Shown: positions 35,177-44,667 of the stretch, in pieces
Position numbering within the stretch: the stretch's first letter is position 1
Layout of the letters: every line of letters begins with the position of its first letter
NCBI RefSeq assembly: GCF_047228935.1
Contig: NZ_JBFEGG010000001.1
Span: 1,116,001-1,180,000, forward strand
Source of the DNA: Ornithinibacillus sp047228935
GTDB taxonomy: Bacteria > Bacillota > Bacilli > Bacillales > Amphibacillaceae
Direction of reading: 5' to 3'
Length of the DNA stretch: 64,000 nt
The notes under the pieces: model-generated
Told to the model about the DNA's origin: nothing
Database searches by the model: none
The model's input: the letters and a program-made list of their open reading frames with translations, nothing else
Translations under genes and position numbers: made by a program

Positions 35177-36193
35177 ATGACAAAACTTTTCTCCCCAATT
35201 ACGTTTAAAAATATGACATTAAAAAACAGAATCGTAATGTCTCCAATGTGTATGTACTCATGTGAAAATGGAGATGGTAAATTAACACCATTTCATAGGA
35301 CTCATTATGTATCTCGAGCAGTTGGGCAAGTCGGTTTAGTGATGTTAGAGGCAACCGCTGTGGAAAAAGCAGGACGAATTACAGCAAAAGATCTTGGAAT
35401 ATGGGATGACGAGCATGTAGCTAGTTTAGGTGATCTTGTTAAAGAATTACACCATTACGGTTCTAAAGCCGGTATTCAGCTAGCTCACGCAGGTCGTAAA
35501 GCTGAGGATGAAGATGTTAATTATGCTCCATCCCCTTTACGATTTAATGAAAAATACCAGGAACCTTCTGAATTAGACATTTCTGGTATTAAACGCATTA
35601 TTCATGCATTTGGTGATGCAGCAAAAAGAGCAGCAGATGCTGGGTTTGATATGGTTGAAATCCACGCAGCTCATGGTTACCTTATTAATCAATTTTTGTC
35701 TCCATTAACTAATAAGCGAACAGATGAGTATGGTGGCGGTAAAGAAAATCGTTTCCGTTTCTTAAAAGAGATTGTAGAAATTGTTTCAAAAGAATTTAAC
35801 GGTGCTGTTTTTGTTCGTATTTCATCTGACGAGTATAACGATGCTGGAAACACATTAGAAGACTTCCTTTTCTATGCAAGACAATTAAAAGCGCTAGGCA
35901 TTGATTTAATTGATTGTAGTTCTGGAGGAATTGTACCTGCTAAAATCAACACCTACCCTGGATACCAAGTTAAACGTTGCGAAGCCATTAAGCATACAGT
36001 TGGTATTCCTACAGGAGCGGTTGGACTAATTACTACAGGCATTCAAGCTGAGGAAATTCTGCAAAATGACCGAGCTGATCTTATCTTCATTGGTAGATCT
36101 TTATTAAGAAACCCATATTGGGCAAAGATTGCAGCCGATGAACTAGGCTATGAACTAGAAGCTCCTAAACAATATGTACGTGGTTGGAGATAA
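35177..36193 (+). CDS. namA: NADPH dehydrogenase NamA (YqjM, old yellow enzyme)
   Basis: 338 residues, equal to B. subtilis YqjM. Cys25 and Tyr27 (SPMCMYSC) correspond to the YqjM flavin-tuning Cys26 and Tyr28; EIHAAHGYL carries the His pair, and ISSDEY and IGRSLLRNPYWA are conserved. FMN-dependent reduction of activated alkenes and quinones, part of the oxidative stress response. GGAGG lies before the ATG. Confidence 0.95.
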   Translation: MTKLFSPITFKNMTLKNRIVMSPMCMYSCENGDGKLTPFHRTHYVSRAVGQVGLVMLEATAVEKAGRITAKDLGIWDDEHVASLGDLVKELHHYGSKAGIQLAHAGRKAEDEDVNYAPSPLRFNEKYQEPSELDISGIKRIIHAFGDAAKRAADAGFDMVEIHAAHGYLINQFLSPLTNKRTDEYGGGKENRFRFLKEIVEIVSKEFNGAVFVRISSDEYNDAGNTLEDFLFYARQLKALGIDLIDCSSGGIVPAKINTYPGYQVKRCEAIKHTVGIPTGAVGLITTGIQAEEILQNDRADLIFIGRSLLRNPYWAKIAADELGYELEAPKQYVRGWR

Positions 36194-36205
36194 GGAGGCT
36201 CGTTC

Positions 36206-37129
36206 ATGGAGTTATTATTTTTAGGTACAGGTTCAGGAGTACCATCTAAAGAACGAAATGTTTCGTCTATAGCACTAATGATGTTACAAGAAGCTAATAG
36301 TATTTGGTTATTTGATTGCGGAGAAGCAACACAACACCAAATTCTTCATACTTCGATAAAACCTAGAAAAATAAATAAAGTATTCATTACCCATATGCAC
36401 GGCGATCACATTTTCGGATTACCAGGTTTACTAAGCTCTAGGTCTTTTCAAGGCGGTGAGGATGAACTAATCATTTATGGTCCTAAAGGCATAGAAGAAT
36501 ATGTACGTACCAGTTTAAATCTTAGTGGTACACATTTAACCTACCCCCTCTCATTTGTTGAAATAAGTGAAGGGAAAATATTAGAAGATGAAGGGTTTAT
36601 TGTATACTGTAAAAAGTTAGATCATGGGATACCAAGCTACGGTTTTCGCATTGAGGAGAAAAGCAAGCCAGGAGAATTACAAGTGGATAAGTTAAAATCA
36701 CTAGGTGTAAGCCCTGGTCCAATTTACAGCCAAATAAAAGAAAATGAGACAACTACGCTTGAGGACGGTCGAAAGATAAACAGAGAAGATGTTATAGGAC
36801 CAGATAAATCTGGAAGGCATATTGTCATACTTGGAGACACAAGGTCAACGGAAGAAAATGAACAATTTGTTCAATCTGCAGATGTTTTAGTTCACGAAGC
36901 AACTTTTAACAAAGCAAGTATAGAATTAGCCCGTAACTATTTTCATTCTACAACTGAACAAGCAGCATCCCTTGCAAATAATAGTAATGTAAAAAAGTTA
37001 GTCTTAACACATATTTCTTCTAGGTACCAAAAGCAAGATTTGGACCAACTATTAGAAGAAGCACAAAGCATTTTTCCAAATACGGAAATTGCTTCTGACT
37101 TTTTCAAAATAGATGTTCCATCCCATTAA
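36206..37129 (+). CDS. rnz: Ribonuclease Z
   Basis: 307 residues. The zinc site is complete: His63, His65, Asp67 and His68 in THMHGDHIFG, then LGDTR and HEATF near 211-230, and LTHISSRY near 265. RNase Z removes 3' trailers from tRNA precursors lacking encoded CCA. TAAGGAGG precedes the ATG, 12 bases after namA. Confidence 0.95.
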   Translation: MELLFLGTGSGVPSKERNVSSIALMMLQEANSIWLFDCGEATQHQILHTSIKPRKINKVFITHMHGDHIFGLPGLLSSRSFQGGEDELIIYGPKGIEEYVRTSLNLSGTHLTYPLSFVEISEGKILEDEGFIVYCKKLDHGIPSYGFRIEEKSKPGELQVDKLKSLGVSPGPIYSQIKENETTTLEDGRKINREDVIGPDKSGRHIVILGDTRSTEENEQFVQSADVLVHEATFNKASIELARNYFHSTTEQAASLANNSNVKKLVLTHISSRYQKQDLDQLLEEAQSIFPNTEIASDFFKIDVPSH

Positions 37130-37144
37130 AAGGAGATGGTTTTT

Positions 37145-38515
37145 TTGGTAGAAATTCAAAAATTAGTAGAGAATCAGCGTTCTTTTTTCTTAAGTGAACA
37201 AACGTTAGATTATCGATTTCGGATAGACAATCTCAGAAAACTACGAAACATGTTAGAAAAGTACGAAAAAAGTATATACCAGGCATTAAAACAAGATCTA
37301 AACAAGTCAACATACGAAACATTTACGACTGAGCTTGGCTTTCTTTACAACGAGATTAAACATGCAGAAAAGAGTTTAAAGGATTGGATGGCGGACGAAC
37401 TAGTTGATGCACCCATTACACATAAGGGAACGAAAAGTTTTATCCGTAAGGAACCTTATGGTGTTACGTTAGTGATTTCGCCTTGGAACTACCCGTTACA
37501 ACTAGCAATAGCACCAGCAATTGGGGCTATTGCTGCAGGAAATACAGTTATTATTAAACCATCGGAATTTAGTCCATCCACTTCTTCCCTATTAGCCAAA
37601 ATGGTTAATGAAACGTTTGACTCTAGTTATTTAACTGTTGTGGAAGGGGATAGTGAATCTAGCAAAGCTTTATTAAATCAACGCTTTGACTATATATTCT
37701 TTACTGGAAGTACTCCAGTGGGGAAAATCATCATGCGAAAAGCAAGTGAACACCTAACGCCAGTTACACTTGAACTAGGAGGAAAAAGTCCTGTTGTAGT
37801 GGATAAGGATGCGGATATAGGTTTAACGGCTAAACGGATTGTATGGGGAAAATATACGAATGCAGGACAAACCTGTGTAGCTCCAGATTATATGTATGTT
37901 CATCAAAAGATTAAAGAAAAACTATTAAAAGAAATGCAGAAACAAATCAAAAGTTTATATGGTAGAGACGCTATTCATAATAACCATTATGTACGGATAA
38001 TAAATGAAAACCACTTTAATCGCTTGTCTCAATTCTTATCGAATGGCTCTGTATTCTATGGTGGTAATGTTGACCGTAACCAATTAAAAATAGAACCAAC
38101 AATACTCGATAACATATCTTGGGAAGATCCCGTTATGCAAGATGAAATATTCGGTCCTATTCTTCCTGTACTTACTTTTAATTCGTTAGAAGAAGTTATA
38201 ACAGAACTAAAGCAACGCGAAAAACCACTAGCTCTCTATTATTTTGGTGAAAAGGAAAGAAATCAAGAAAAAGTAATGACAACCCTATCCTTTGGTGGTG
38301 GTTGCGTAAACGACACGCTTTACCATCTAGCTAATCCAAACTTGCCTTTTGGTGGCGTAGGAAGTAGTGGTATGGGAGGCTATCACGGCAAACATAGTTT
38401 TGATACGTTCTCGCATCAAAAGAGCATATTAAAGCAAACTACTAAATTTGATATACCACTTAGGTATCCAGGTGGAAAACTAGCCTTTTCGTTAATAAAA
38501 AAAATAATGAAATAA
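37145..38515 (+). CDS. Aldehyde dehydrogenase family protein
   Basis: 456 residues. I start at TTG 9 bases after AAGGAG; the ATG three codons earlier overlaps that site. ALDH motifs are present: SPWNYPLQLAIAP, FTGSTPVGKIIM, LELGGKSPVVV (catalytic Glu) and GQTCVAPDYM (catalytic Cys). Length and C-terminal hydrophobic tail resemble the class 3 fatty aldehyde dehydrogenases such as YwdH of B. subtilis. It oxidises aldehydes to acids with NAD(P). Co-transcription with rnz and namA is likely (15 bases). Confidence 0.9.
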   Translation: MVEIQKLVENQRSFFLSEQTLDYRFRIDNLRKLRNMLEKYEKSIYQALKQDLNKSTYETFTTELGFLYNEIKHAEKSLKDWMADELVDAPITHKGTKSFIRKEPYGVTLVISPWNYPLQLAIAPAIGAIAAGNTVIIKPSEFSPSTSSLLAKMVNETFDSSYLTVVEGDSESSKALLNQRFDYIFFTGSTPVGKIIMRKASEHLTPVTLELGGKSPVVVDKDADIGLTAKRIVWGKYTNAGQTCVAPDYMYVHQKIKEKLLKEMQKQIKSLYGRDAIHNNHYVRIINENHFNRLSQFLSNGSVFYGGNVDRNQLKIEPTILDNISWEDPVMQDEIFGPILPVLTFNSLEEVITELKQREKPLALYYFGEKERNQEKVMTTLSFGGGCVNDTLYHLANPNLPFGGVGSSGMGGYHGKHSFDTFSHQKSILKQTTKFDIPLRYPGGKLAFSLIKKIMK

Positions 38516-38671
38516 GAGTGATCATTTGGGTAGTGTTAGTTTAACTAACGCTACCTAAGTAGGTTCATACTGTGATTTGTTTATCATCTTAACAAACTAA
38601 TAGCATACTGTTCTGGAAATTATTAATTTTAAATTATATTGTAATAGCGATCATAATGACCGCCCTTCCAA

Positions 38672-39379
38672 TTAACATCTTACATATTTACGTTTAAAGC
38701 CTAATAAGTTTCTTTCCAAATCCTTTTGAATCTTGTCAAAAATCGGAGTAACTATTTTCTTTTTACCTTTACTATTCATTTCAATCGGTCCAATTTCCTT
38801 AGCCGCTTCTATTGCTTTATCATGAAGTGGTTTATAAGAAATCGCAACAGTATAGATAAAGTTATTCATAGATGACTTTGTTCTATCAGGTGAGTCGTGA
38901 ATCGCACTGACCACTTGCTCAATCATTTTACTTAACTTTTCTTTACTAAATTCCTCATCTGGACGACTACCTAATAACCAGCAATAACAACTCCAACCAG
39001 CTGACATTTTCAGTTCATCACCGCTTGCAATCCATTTATCTGCAATTTCTTGTGCAATATTTGTTTCTGAAAGTGTAACAGCAACTACATAATCAGATAT
39101 CATATAAAAGTAAGCACCATCTATCCAACGTTCAAAATCTTCCTCTGTCATTGCTTGTGGGTCAGCTATCACTCCCGCAAAATACATAGCGTCATAGTTT
39201 CCTGTCGCATATAGTTCTTCCGCTAAGGCTTGGTTTTTCATAATAATTCTAGATAAAGGCTTCATGGCTCCTGTCGCCACACCAAATAAAGGTTCATGTG
39301 CTCCATTGTTCAAATATCTTTTTTTCATTCGATCTTTGCCAAGTGCTTCTAACTCTTGCATAACTGTTTCCAATTCCAT
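38672..39379 (-). CDS. DNA alkylation repair protein, AlkD-like
   Basis: 235 residues, all-helical HEAT-like sequence. The ATG of MELETVMQELEALGKD follows AGGAAGTG; the longer frame is rejected. GSRPDEEFSKEKLSK and SMNNFIYTVAISYKPLHDKA fit the AlkD family. AlkD excises positively charged alkylated purines. Conserved catalytic residues were not mapped one by one, and some family members are only distant AlkD relatives. It stands alone with about 240 bases before dinB. Confidence 0.75.
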   Translation of the reverse strand: MELETVMQELEALGKDRMKKRYLNNGAHEPLFGVATGAMKPLSRIIMKNQALAEELYATGNYDAMYFAGVIADPQAMTEEDFERWIDGAYFYMISDYVVAVTLSETNIAQEIADKWIASGDELKMSAGWSCYCWLLGSRPDEEFSKEKLSKMIEQVVSAIHDSPDRTKSSMNNFIYTVAISYKPLHDKAIEAAKEIGPIEMNSKGKKKIVTPIFDKIQKDLERNLLGFKRKYVRC

Positions 39380-39618
39380 AGTTTTCACTTCCTTAGAATA
39401 ATGATTTTCCGACCAGAACATTTATTCCAAAATTCTTACACAATATAATTATGATTAGAATATTACCAAATAATAGTGTTAGAATTATTTTGCTCAATCT
39501 TCCGGTATAACAAAATGATATTCCCTTACTCATTTTTTTGTAATACATACATAGACCCTGTTAACCAATCAACGCTTCTTATTAAAATTCTCTTGATAAC
39601 TAGTAATATTACTCGAGC

Positions 39619-40854
39619 CTACATTTTAAAATCGTCTAGAAAGTCTTTTTGAAAACTAGTTCTTGGTTGCTGATGATTATCTTCTTTGATCTCTACAAAC
39701 GGATTTTTCCCGAACTTTTCTGTCAGTTTATCAATAGCATTATACAGTTTTTCTTTCTCTGCATCCTTACTATACGTAAATAAATCAAGTTGCTTTACAA
39801 TATTTTGTTTTTCCTCAATATCCTGCACCGTTACACCTAATAAACGTATCGGTTCTTGATTCCAATGATTTTCAAAAAGTTCAAATACTACTTTTAGAAT
39901 ATCTTCTTTCTTCTCAATATAATTAGGAAGCTTTTTGCTTCTAGTTATGGTTCTTCGGTCATGGTAACGAATAGATAATTGTACAGACCTTCCAGCTGCT
40001 TGCTTCCTTTTCATTCTTATCTCTACATTATCTGCCAATGCTGTTAATAGACCTCTTATTTCCACTATATCCGTAGTATCCGTAGGCAAGGTTTCAGAAC
40101 TACCAATGCTTTTGAACTCATTTACTGCATCTGGATCAACCGGTCTTATGTCAATACCATTGGCGCGATTTTTTAAACGCTCTCCGTTAATGCCTAACAG
40201 TTGCTTCAGTTGATAAACATCCGCTTCCGCAAGATCACCAATAGTATCAATATCAATCGTATTTAGCTTTTCTGCTGTCTTCTTCCCTACTCCATACATC
40301 TCTCCTACTGGTAAAGGCCATAATTTTGCCGGTATGTCACGCTTCCTTAACACTGTAATTCCCATAGGCTTTTTCATATCAGAAGCCATCTTAGCTAAAA
40401 ATTTATTAGGAGCAATACCAATGCTACAAGGTAAATCGAGCTCCTTCTTAATTTTCTGTTGTAATTCTTCTGCTAATCGTATTGTATTAGAAGGAGATGT
40501 TGCATCTGTCACATCCATATAACCTTCATCTATTGATACTGGTTCTACAAATGGTGTAATGGAATTTAAAATTTTAAACATCTCTCTTGATGCAAATCGA
40601 TACCGTTCGAAGTTTGGGCGGATAACAATTAATTCTGGGCATAGTTTTTTAGCCTGCCAGATAGGCATAGTAGTTTTAACACCTTTTGCCCTAGCCTCAT
40701 AATTACTTGTGATAATAATCCCTCTACGTTCTTCAGGGTTACCTGCCACTGCTAATGGTTTCCCCTTATACGATGGATTATAGGCCATTTCTACCGAGGC
40801 ATAAAAGCTATTCATATCTAGGTGGAAAATTATCCGCGCTCTATTATACTTCAT
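39619..40854 (-). CDS. dinB: DNA polymerase IV (Y-family)
   Basis: 411 residues. The ATG of MKYNRARII is used; an upstream TTG frame overlaps the binding site. Y-family catalytic carboxylates are seen in HLDMNSFYASVE (Asp13) and SIDEGYMD, with the helix-hairpin-helix GVGKKTAEKLN and little-finger domain; the C-terminus LDDFKM may include a sliding-clamp contact (TSFQKDFL). Corresponds to B. subtilis PolY1 (YqjH). It copies damaged DNA. A LexA box overlaps the promoter region. Confidence 0.94.
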   Translation of the reverse strand: MKYNRARIIFHLDMNSFYASVEMAYNPSYKGKPLAVAGNPEERRGIIITSNYEARAKGVKTTMPIWQAKKLCPELIVIRPNFERYRFASREMFKILNSITPFVEPVSIDEGYMDVTDATSPSNTIRLAEELQQKIKKELDLPCSIGIAPNKFLAKMASDMKKPMGITVLRKRDIPAKLWPLPVGEMYGVGKKTAEKLNTIDIDTIGDLAEADVYQLKQLLGINGERLKNRANGIDIRPVDPDAVNEFKSIGSSETLPTDTTDIVEIRGLLTALADNVEIRMKRKQAAGRSVQLSIRYHDRRTITRSKKLPNYIEKKEDILKVVFELFENHWNQEPIRLLGVTVQDIEEKQNIVKQLDLFTYSKDAEKEKLYNAIDKLTEKFGKNPFVEIKEDNHQQPRTSFQKDFLDDFKM

Positions 40855-40871
40855 ACGCTTTAACACCTTCC

Positions 40872-40898
40872 CGAACAATTGTTTCTACTTATATTATA
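40872..40898 (-). promoter_or_regulatory. SOS (LexA) box and -10 of dinB
   Basis: CGAACAATTGTTTC at 40872-40885 matches the Bacillus SOS consensus CGAACRNRYGTTYC at 13 of 14 positions. A perfect TATAAT (minus strand, 40893-40898) lies just upstream, so LexA would cover the transcription start. The -35 is not clear. Confidence 0.8.
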
Positions 40899-41065
40899 GC
40901 ATAGTTTAACGAGTCGTTGTCCCAAAAGCATTTTAGGTAACAGATAGCAGAATATCGCGCACCTAATTCGCTTTTGAAATAAATTTAACCCTTTTTTTTG
41001 TTATTTAAGTTCTATTTAGTGGATATTAAGAAACTATTATCTATCATAAGATTTTTCTCTATAAA

Positions 41066-41108
41066 TAAAAAACATCAGAGAAACCAAAGCAATGGTCCCC
41101 CTAATGTT
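41066..41108 (-). terminator. Terminator of the yqjE operon
   Basis: AACATTAG pairs with CTGATGTT (one G-T) with further ACC/GGT pairing inside, followed by TTTTTTATTT on the minus strand. It closes the mutase-carboxylase-peptidase operon. Confidence 0.8.
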
Positions 41109-41131
41109 ATTTATATATCGTTATCATGGTA

Positions 41132-42250
41132 TTATTTTGCTACCTCTTTAATAATAGCAGTTACCAATTCAGTTACTTTCACTAATTCTTTGACTGGAAT
41201 GCGTTCGTTAGTCGTATGAATCTCTTCATAACCAACTGCTAAATTAACAGTCGGGATTCCAAGTCCAGCAATTACGTTTGCATCACTGCCGCCACCGCTC
41301 TTTAGTAGATTACTTTCCCTTCCGATTGTTGCTGCAGCTCTTCTTGCTACTTCTACCACTTGGTCCCCTGCTTGTTGTTTAAATCCAGGGTACATGACTT
41401 TAATATCAACAACAGCTTCTCCGCCCATCTCTCTTGCAGTAGTTTCGTAAGCATCCTTCATAGCTGCAACTTGTGCTTCCATTTTTTCTAGTACAAGGGA
41501 ACGGGCTTCGGCTAGTATTTCAACATGATCCACTACAATATTTGTTTGTTTTCCACCTTCGAATCGACCAATATTAGCAGTAGTTTCTTCATCAATACGT
41601 CCTAGAGGCATTTTTGCAATTGCTTTAGCTGCTATTGTAATTGCAGAAACTCCCTTTTCAGGTGCAACTCCAGCATGTGCGGTTTTCCCCTTAATGATTG
41701 TATTTATTTTTGCTTGAGTCGGAGCAGCAACAATAATATCTCCTACATTTCCATTACTGTCTAAAGCATATCCGAATTTTGCGTTAATCATAGAAGGCTC
41801 AAGAGCTTTTGCTCCTACTAGTCCCGACTCTTCTCCTACTGTAATAACAAATTGTACATCGCCATGTTCCAAATTATTTTCCTGTATTGTACGTATTGCT
41901 TCAAGCATTGCTGCTAGCCCTGCTTTATCATCTGCTCCAAGTATAGTTGTACCATCAGATACAATGTACCCATCCTTAATTGAAGGTTTAATTCCTTTAC
42001 CAGGTACTACTGTATCCATATGGGATGTAAAATAAATCGGGTCAACGCCATCCTTCGTTCCTTTTAACGTGCAAATAAGATTATTAGCTCCGTGACCAGT
42101 TTTTTCTTTTGCATGGTCTTCTAAAACTTCTAATCCTAACTCTTGAAATTTCTTTTTCAACACTTCCGCTATTTCCGCTTCATAACCTGTCTCGGAATCC
42201 ACTTGGACAAGTTCCATAAATTCATTCACTACTCTGTCTTTATTTACCAT
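41132..42250 (-). CDS. yqjE: M20-family peptidase YqjE (PepT-like)
   Basis: 372 residues (B. subtilis YqjE 371). Two-zinc peptidase motifs are seen: FTSHMDTVVPG, LGADDKAGLAAML, VGEESGLVGAK and LDSNG; the dimerisation lid domain lies at about 175-290. It probably removes N-terminal residues from small peptides, as tripeptidases do; the precise substrate is unknown. It is the last gene after the carboxylase gene (20 bases), the same pairing as in B. subtilis yqjD-yqjE. Confidence 0.88.
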   Translation of the reverse strand: MVNKDRVVNEFMELVQVDSETGYEAEIAEVLKKKFQELGLEVLEDHAKEKTGHGANNLICTLKGTKDGVDPIYFTSHMDTVVPGKGIKPSIKDGYIVSDGTTILGADDKAGLAAMLEAIRTIQENNLEHGDVQFVITVGEESGLVGAKALEPSMINAKFGYALDSNGNVGDIIVAAPTQAKINTIIKGKTAHAGVAPEKGVSAITIAAKAIAKMPLGRIDEETTANIGRFEGGKQTNIVVDHVEILAEARSLVLEKMEAQVAAMKDAYETTAREMGGEAVVDIKVMYPGFKQQAGDQVVEVARRAAATIGRESNLLKSGGGSDANVIAGLGIPTVNLAVGYEEIHTTNERIPVKELVKVTELVTAIIKEVAK

Positions 42251-42270
42251 GTTGTCTAAACCTCCTAGTA

Positions 42271-43827
42271 TTAAAGAGGAATATTGCCGTGTTTTTTTCT
42301 CGGGCGATCCTCTTTCTTATTTTGTAACATTTCTAACCCTTGGATTAGCTTCATTCGAGTTTCCCTAGGATCGATAACATCGTCAACCATACCTAATTTT
42401 GCTGCAACATATGGATTAGCGAACTTTTCTCGATATGTATTTATCTTTTCTTGACGTGTCTTTTCAGGGGCTGAACTAGCTGCAATCTCTTTGGCAAAAA
42501 TTATATTCGCTGCTCCTTCTGGTCCCATAACCGCAATTTCTGCATTTGGCCATGCATAAACTAAATCTGCTCCAATTGACTTACTATTTAATGCAACATA
42601 AGCACCACCATAAGCTTTTCTTACAATAACCGTTAGCTTAGGAACAGTTGCTTCAGAATAAGCATATAATATTTTTGCTCCATGTCGTATGATACCACCA
42701 TGCTCCTGTTTTATGCCAGGAAAGAACCCTGTTACATCTTCAAACGTTATAATTGGAATATTAAAACAATCACAAAAACGGATGAATCGAGCTGCCTTGT
42801 CACTAGAATCAATATCAAGTCCACCTGCAAGATGTTTCGGTTGGTTACAAACTAAACCTACTGTTTGTCCCCTCATTCTAGCAAATCCGACTACGATATT
42901 TTTTGCGAATTCTGATTGAATTTCATAAAAACTTTCCTCATCTACTACTTGCCTTATTACGCTTTTTATATCGTAAGGACGAGTGGAATCAAAAGGAACA
43001 ATATCGACTAGTTCTGGTCGATAATCATCTAATTCATCCATTTCTACTTCCACTTCTTGAGGCTTTTCATTATTATTGTTAGGTAAATAGGATAATAGAT
43101 TTTTCACATGATCCAATGCCTCTTCTTCATTTTTGGCTTTAAAATGGGCATTGCCGCTTTTGCTATTATGAATATGAGCTCCACCTAAGTCCTCAGAAGT
43201 TATTTTTTCACCTGTAACAGTCTCGATTACCTTTGGACCAGTAATAAACATTTGAGAAGTTTTTTCGACCATAATAACAAAATCAGTTATTGCTGGTGAA
43301 TATACGGCACCACCAGCACTTGGCCCCATAATGACAGAGATCTGTGGAATATATCCAGAATATATAGCATTCCTATAAAATACTTGGCCGTACCCATCAA
43401 GAGATGATACTCCTTCTTGGATTCTTGCACCACCCGAATCGTTAAGTCCAATAAATGGGACTCCATTTTTTGCCGCTAGATCCATGACAGCAGCAATTTT
43501 CTTACCATGCATTTCTCCTAGTGCCCCACCATAAAGGGTAAAATCTTGAGCAAATAAATACACTGGACGGCCATTAATTTTACCAAATCCTGTTATGACC
43601 CCGTCACCCATGCCGCTGGAACCATTCATTTCAAAATCTGTTCCGCGTTTTTCAATAAACGTATTTAATTCTACAAAACTTCCCTCATCTAAAAGATATT
43701 CAATACGTTCTCTTGCAGTCCATTTTCCTTTGGCATGTTGCTTTTCTATTCGCTCATCACCGCCACCCAACTCCGCCATTCTGCGTTTATCGTAAAGTTC
43801 ATTTATTTTATCAAACATATCCATCAT
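42271..43827 (-). CDS. yqjD: Acyl-CoA carboxylase beta subunit YqjD (propionyl-CoA type)
   Basis: 518 residues with the two carboxyltransferase halves: GGARIQEGVSSL and AGGAVYSPA in the first, and FFPGIKQEHGGIIRHGAK and RKAYGGAYVALNSK in the second. This is the transferase subunit that moves CO2 from biotin to propionyl-CoA or another acyl-CoA. Biotin carboxylase and biotin carrier proteins are not in the window and must be encoded elsewhere. It overlaps the epimerase fusion by 4 bases, so co-translation with the methylmalonyl-CoA genes supports propionyl-CoA as substrate. A decarboxylase reading (mmdA) is possible, but no membrane subunit is nearby. Confidence 0.88.
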   Translation of the reverse strand: MMDMFDKINELYDKRRMAELGGGDERIEKQHAKGKWTARERIEYLLDEGSFVELNTFIEKRGTDFEMNGSSGMGDGVITGFGKINGRPVYLFAQDFTLYGGALGEMHGKKIAAVMDLAAKNGVPFIGLNDSGGARIQEGVSSLDGYGQVFYRNAIYSGYIPQISVIMGPSAGGAVYSPAITDFVIMVEKTSQMFITGPKVIETVTGEKITSEDLGGAHIHNSKSGNAHFKAKNEEEALDHVKNLLSYLPNNNNEKPQEVEVEMDELDDYRPELVDIVPFDSTRPYDIKSVIRQVVDEESFYEIQSEFAKNIVVGFARMRGQTVGLVCNQPKHLAGGLDIDSSDKAARFIRFCDCFNIPIITFEDVTGFFPGIKQEHGGIIRHGAKILYAYSEATVPKLTVIVRKAYGGAYVALNSKSIGADLVYAWPNAEIAVMGPEGAANIIFAKEIAASSAPEKTRQEKINTYREKFANPYVAAKLGMVDDVIDPRETRMKLIQGLEMLQNKKEDRPRKKHGNIPL

Positions 43828-44642
43828 ACTTCTTCACCTCCTGTTGCTTCACAAAGCTCAAACAATACACCATGTGCTGATTTCGGATGCATGAATGCAA
43901 TTTTAGTGTGGTGGCTTCCAGCTTTTGGTTCCGTATGAATAAACTGAATGCCATTTTTAGTTAAACTATTAATTCTCGCTTGAATATTCTCAACATCTAA
44001 GGCGATATGATGGATACCTTCTCCTCTTTTTTCTATAAATTTATGAATTGGGGAGGAATCTGCAGTTGCTTCTAATAATTCAAAACGACTTTCTCCAATT
44101 CTTAAGAAGGCAACTTTTACTCCCTCAGAAGCTACTTCTTCCATACCTTCCAATTCTAAACCTAGTGTTTTCGTATAAAAAGGAAGCGCTTTTTCAATAG
44201 AATTAACAGCAATTCCAATATGAGATATTTTATTCGTTATACTTTGATGACTTGGGCCTACAAGCTGGTTAATGTAATTTGCTAATTCTTCAATAGTAGA
44301 GCCACTAGTAAATATTTGTTTAACCCCTTTTTCCAAAAGAAATGGTATATCTTCCGACGGGATCACCCCTCCACCAATAACCGGAATATCATCAGCATTT
44401 AATACCTTTAATTCCTCGATTACTTTTGGAAAAAGGGTCCGATGTGCACCTGATAAGGAAGATAAACCAATCACATCGACATCTTCCTGGATAGCAGCCT
44501 TAGCAATTTGAGCAGGGGATTGTCTTAGTCCTGTGTAGATAACTTCCATCCCATGATCCCTTAACCCTTGAGCTATTACTAATGCACCTCGATCATGCCC
44601 ATCAAGGCCTGGTTTAGCAATTAAAACTCGAATTTTTGCCAT
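43824..44642 (-). CDS. Fusion: mutase B12-binding domain plus methylmalonyl-CoA epimerase
   Basis: 272 residues from the ATG after GGGAGGAACATAAAT. Residues 1-128 form the cobalamin-binding domain of methylmalonyl-CoA mutase: the base-off/His-on motif DGHDRG (Asp14, His16, Gly19), GLSSLSGAH (59-67) and IGGGVIP (89-95). After a linker of about 9 residues, 138-272 form a vicinal-oxygen-chelate epimerase: KISHIGIAV (His141 metal ligand), GEGIHHIALDV (second His) and GVLFELCEA (Glu ligand). The B12 part complements the 549-residue mutase subunit, which lacks it. Usually the B12 domain is joined to the mutase or is a free small subunit, and the epimerase is a free ~140-residue protein. No stop or frameshift lies in the linker. 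Confidence 0.9.
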   Translation of the reverse strand: MAKIRVLIAKPGLDGHDRGALVIAQGLRDHGMEVIYTGLRQSPAQIAKAAIQEDVDVIGLSSLSGAHRTLFPKVIEELKVLNADDIPVIGGGVIPSEDIPFLLEKGVKQIFTSGSTIEELANYINQLVGPSHQSITNKISHIGIAVNSIEKALPFYTKTLGLELEGMEEVASEGVKVAFLRIGESRFELLEATADSSPIHKFIEKRGEGIHHIALDVENIQARINSLTKNGIQFIHTEPKAGSHHTKIAFMHPKSAHGVLFELCEATGGEEV

Positions 44643-44667
44643 ATTTATGTTCCTCCCTAACAATTAA

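Noticed and set aside
38529..38555. GGTAGTGTTAG/CTAACGCTACC hairpin after the aldehyde dehydrogenase gene as a terminator
   Set aside because: The stem is good but neither strand has a T run after it, so termination cannot be claimed.
41232..42250. YqjE as succinyl-diaminopimelate desuccinylase of lysine synthesis
   Set aside because: Motifs and neighbourhood match the PepT-like YqjE; lysA is far away and DAP genes are absent.
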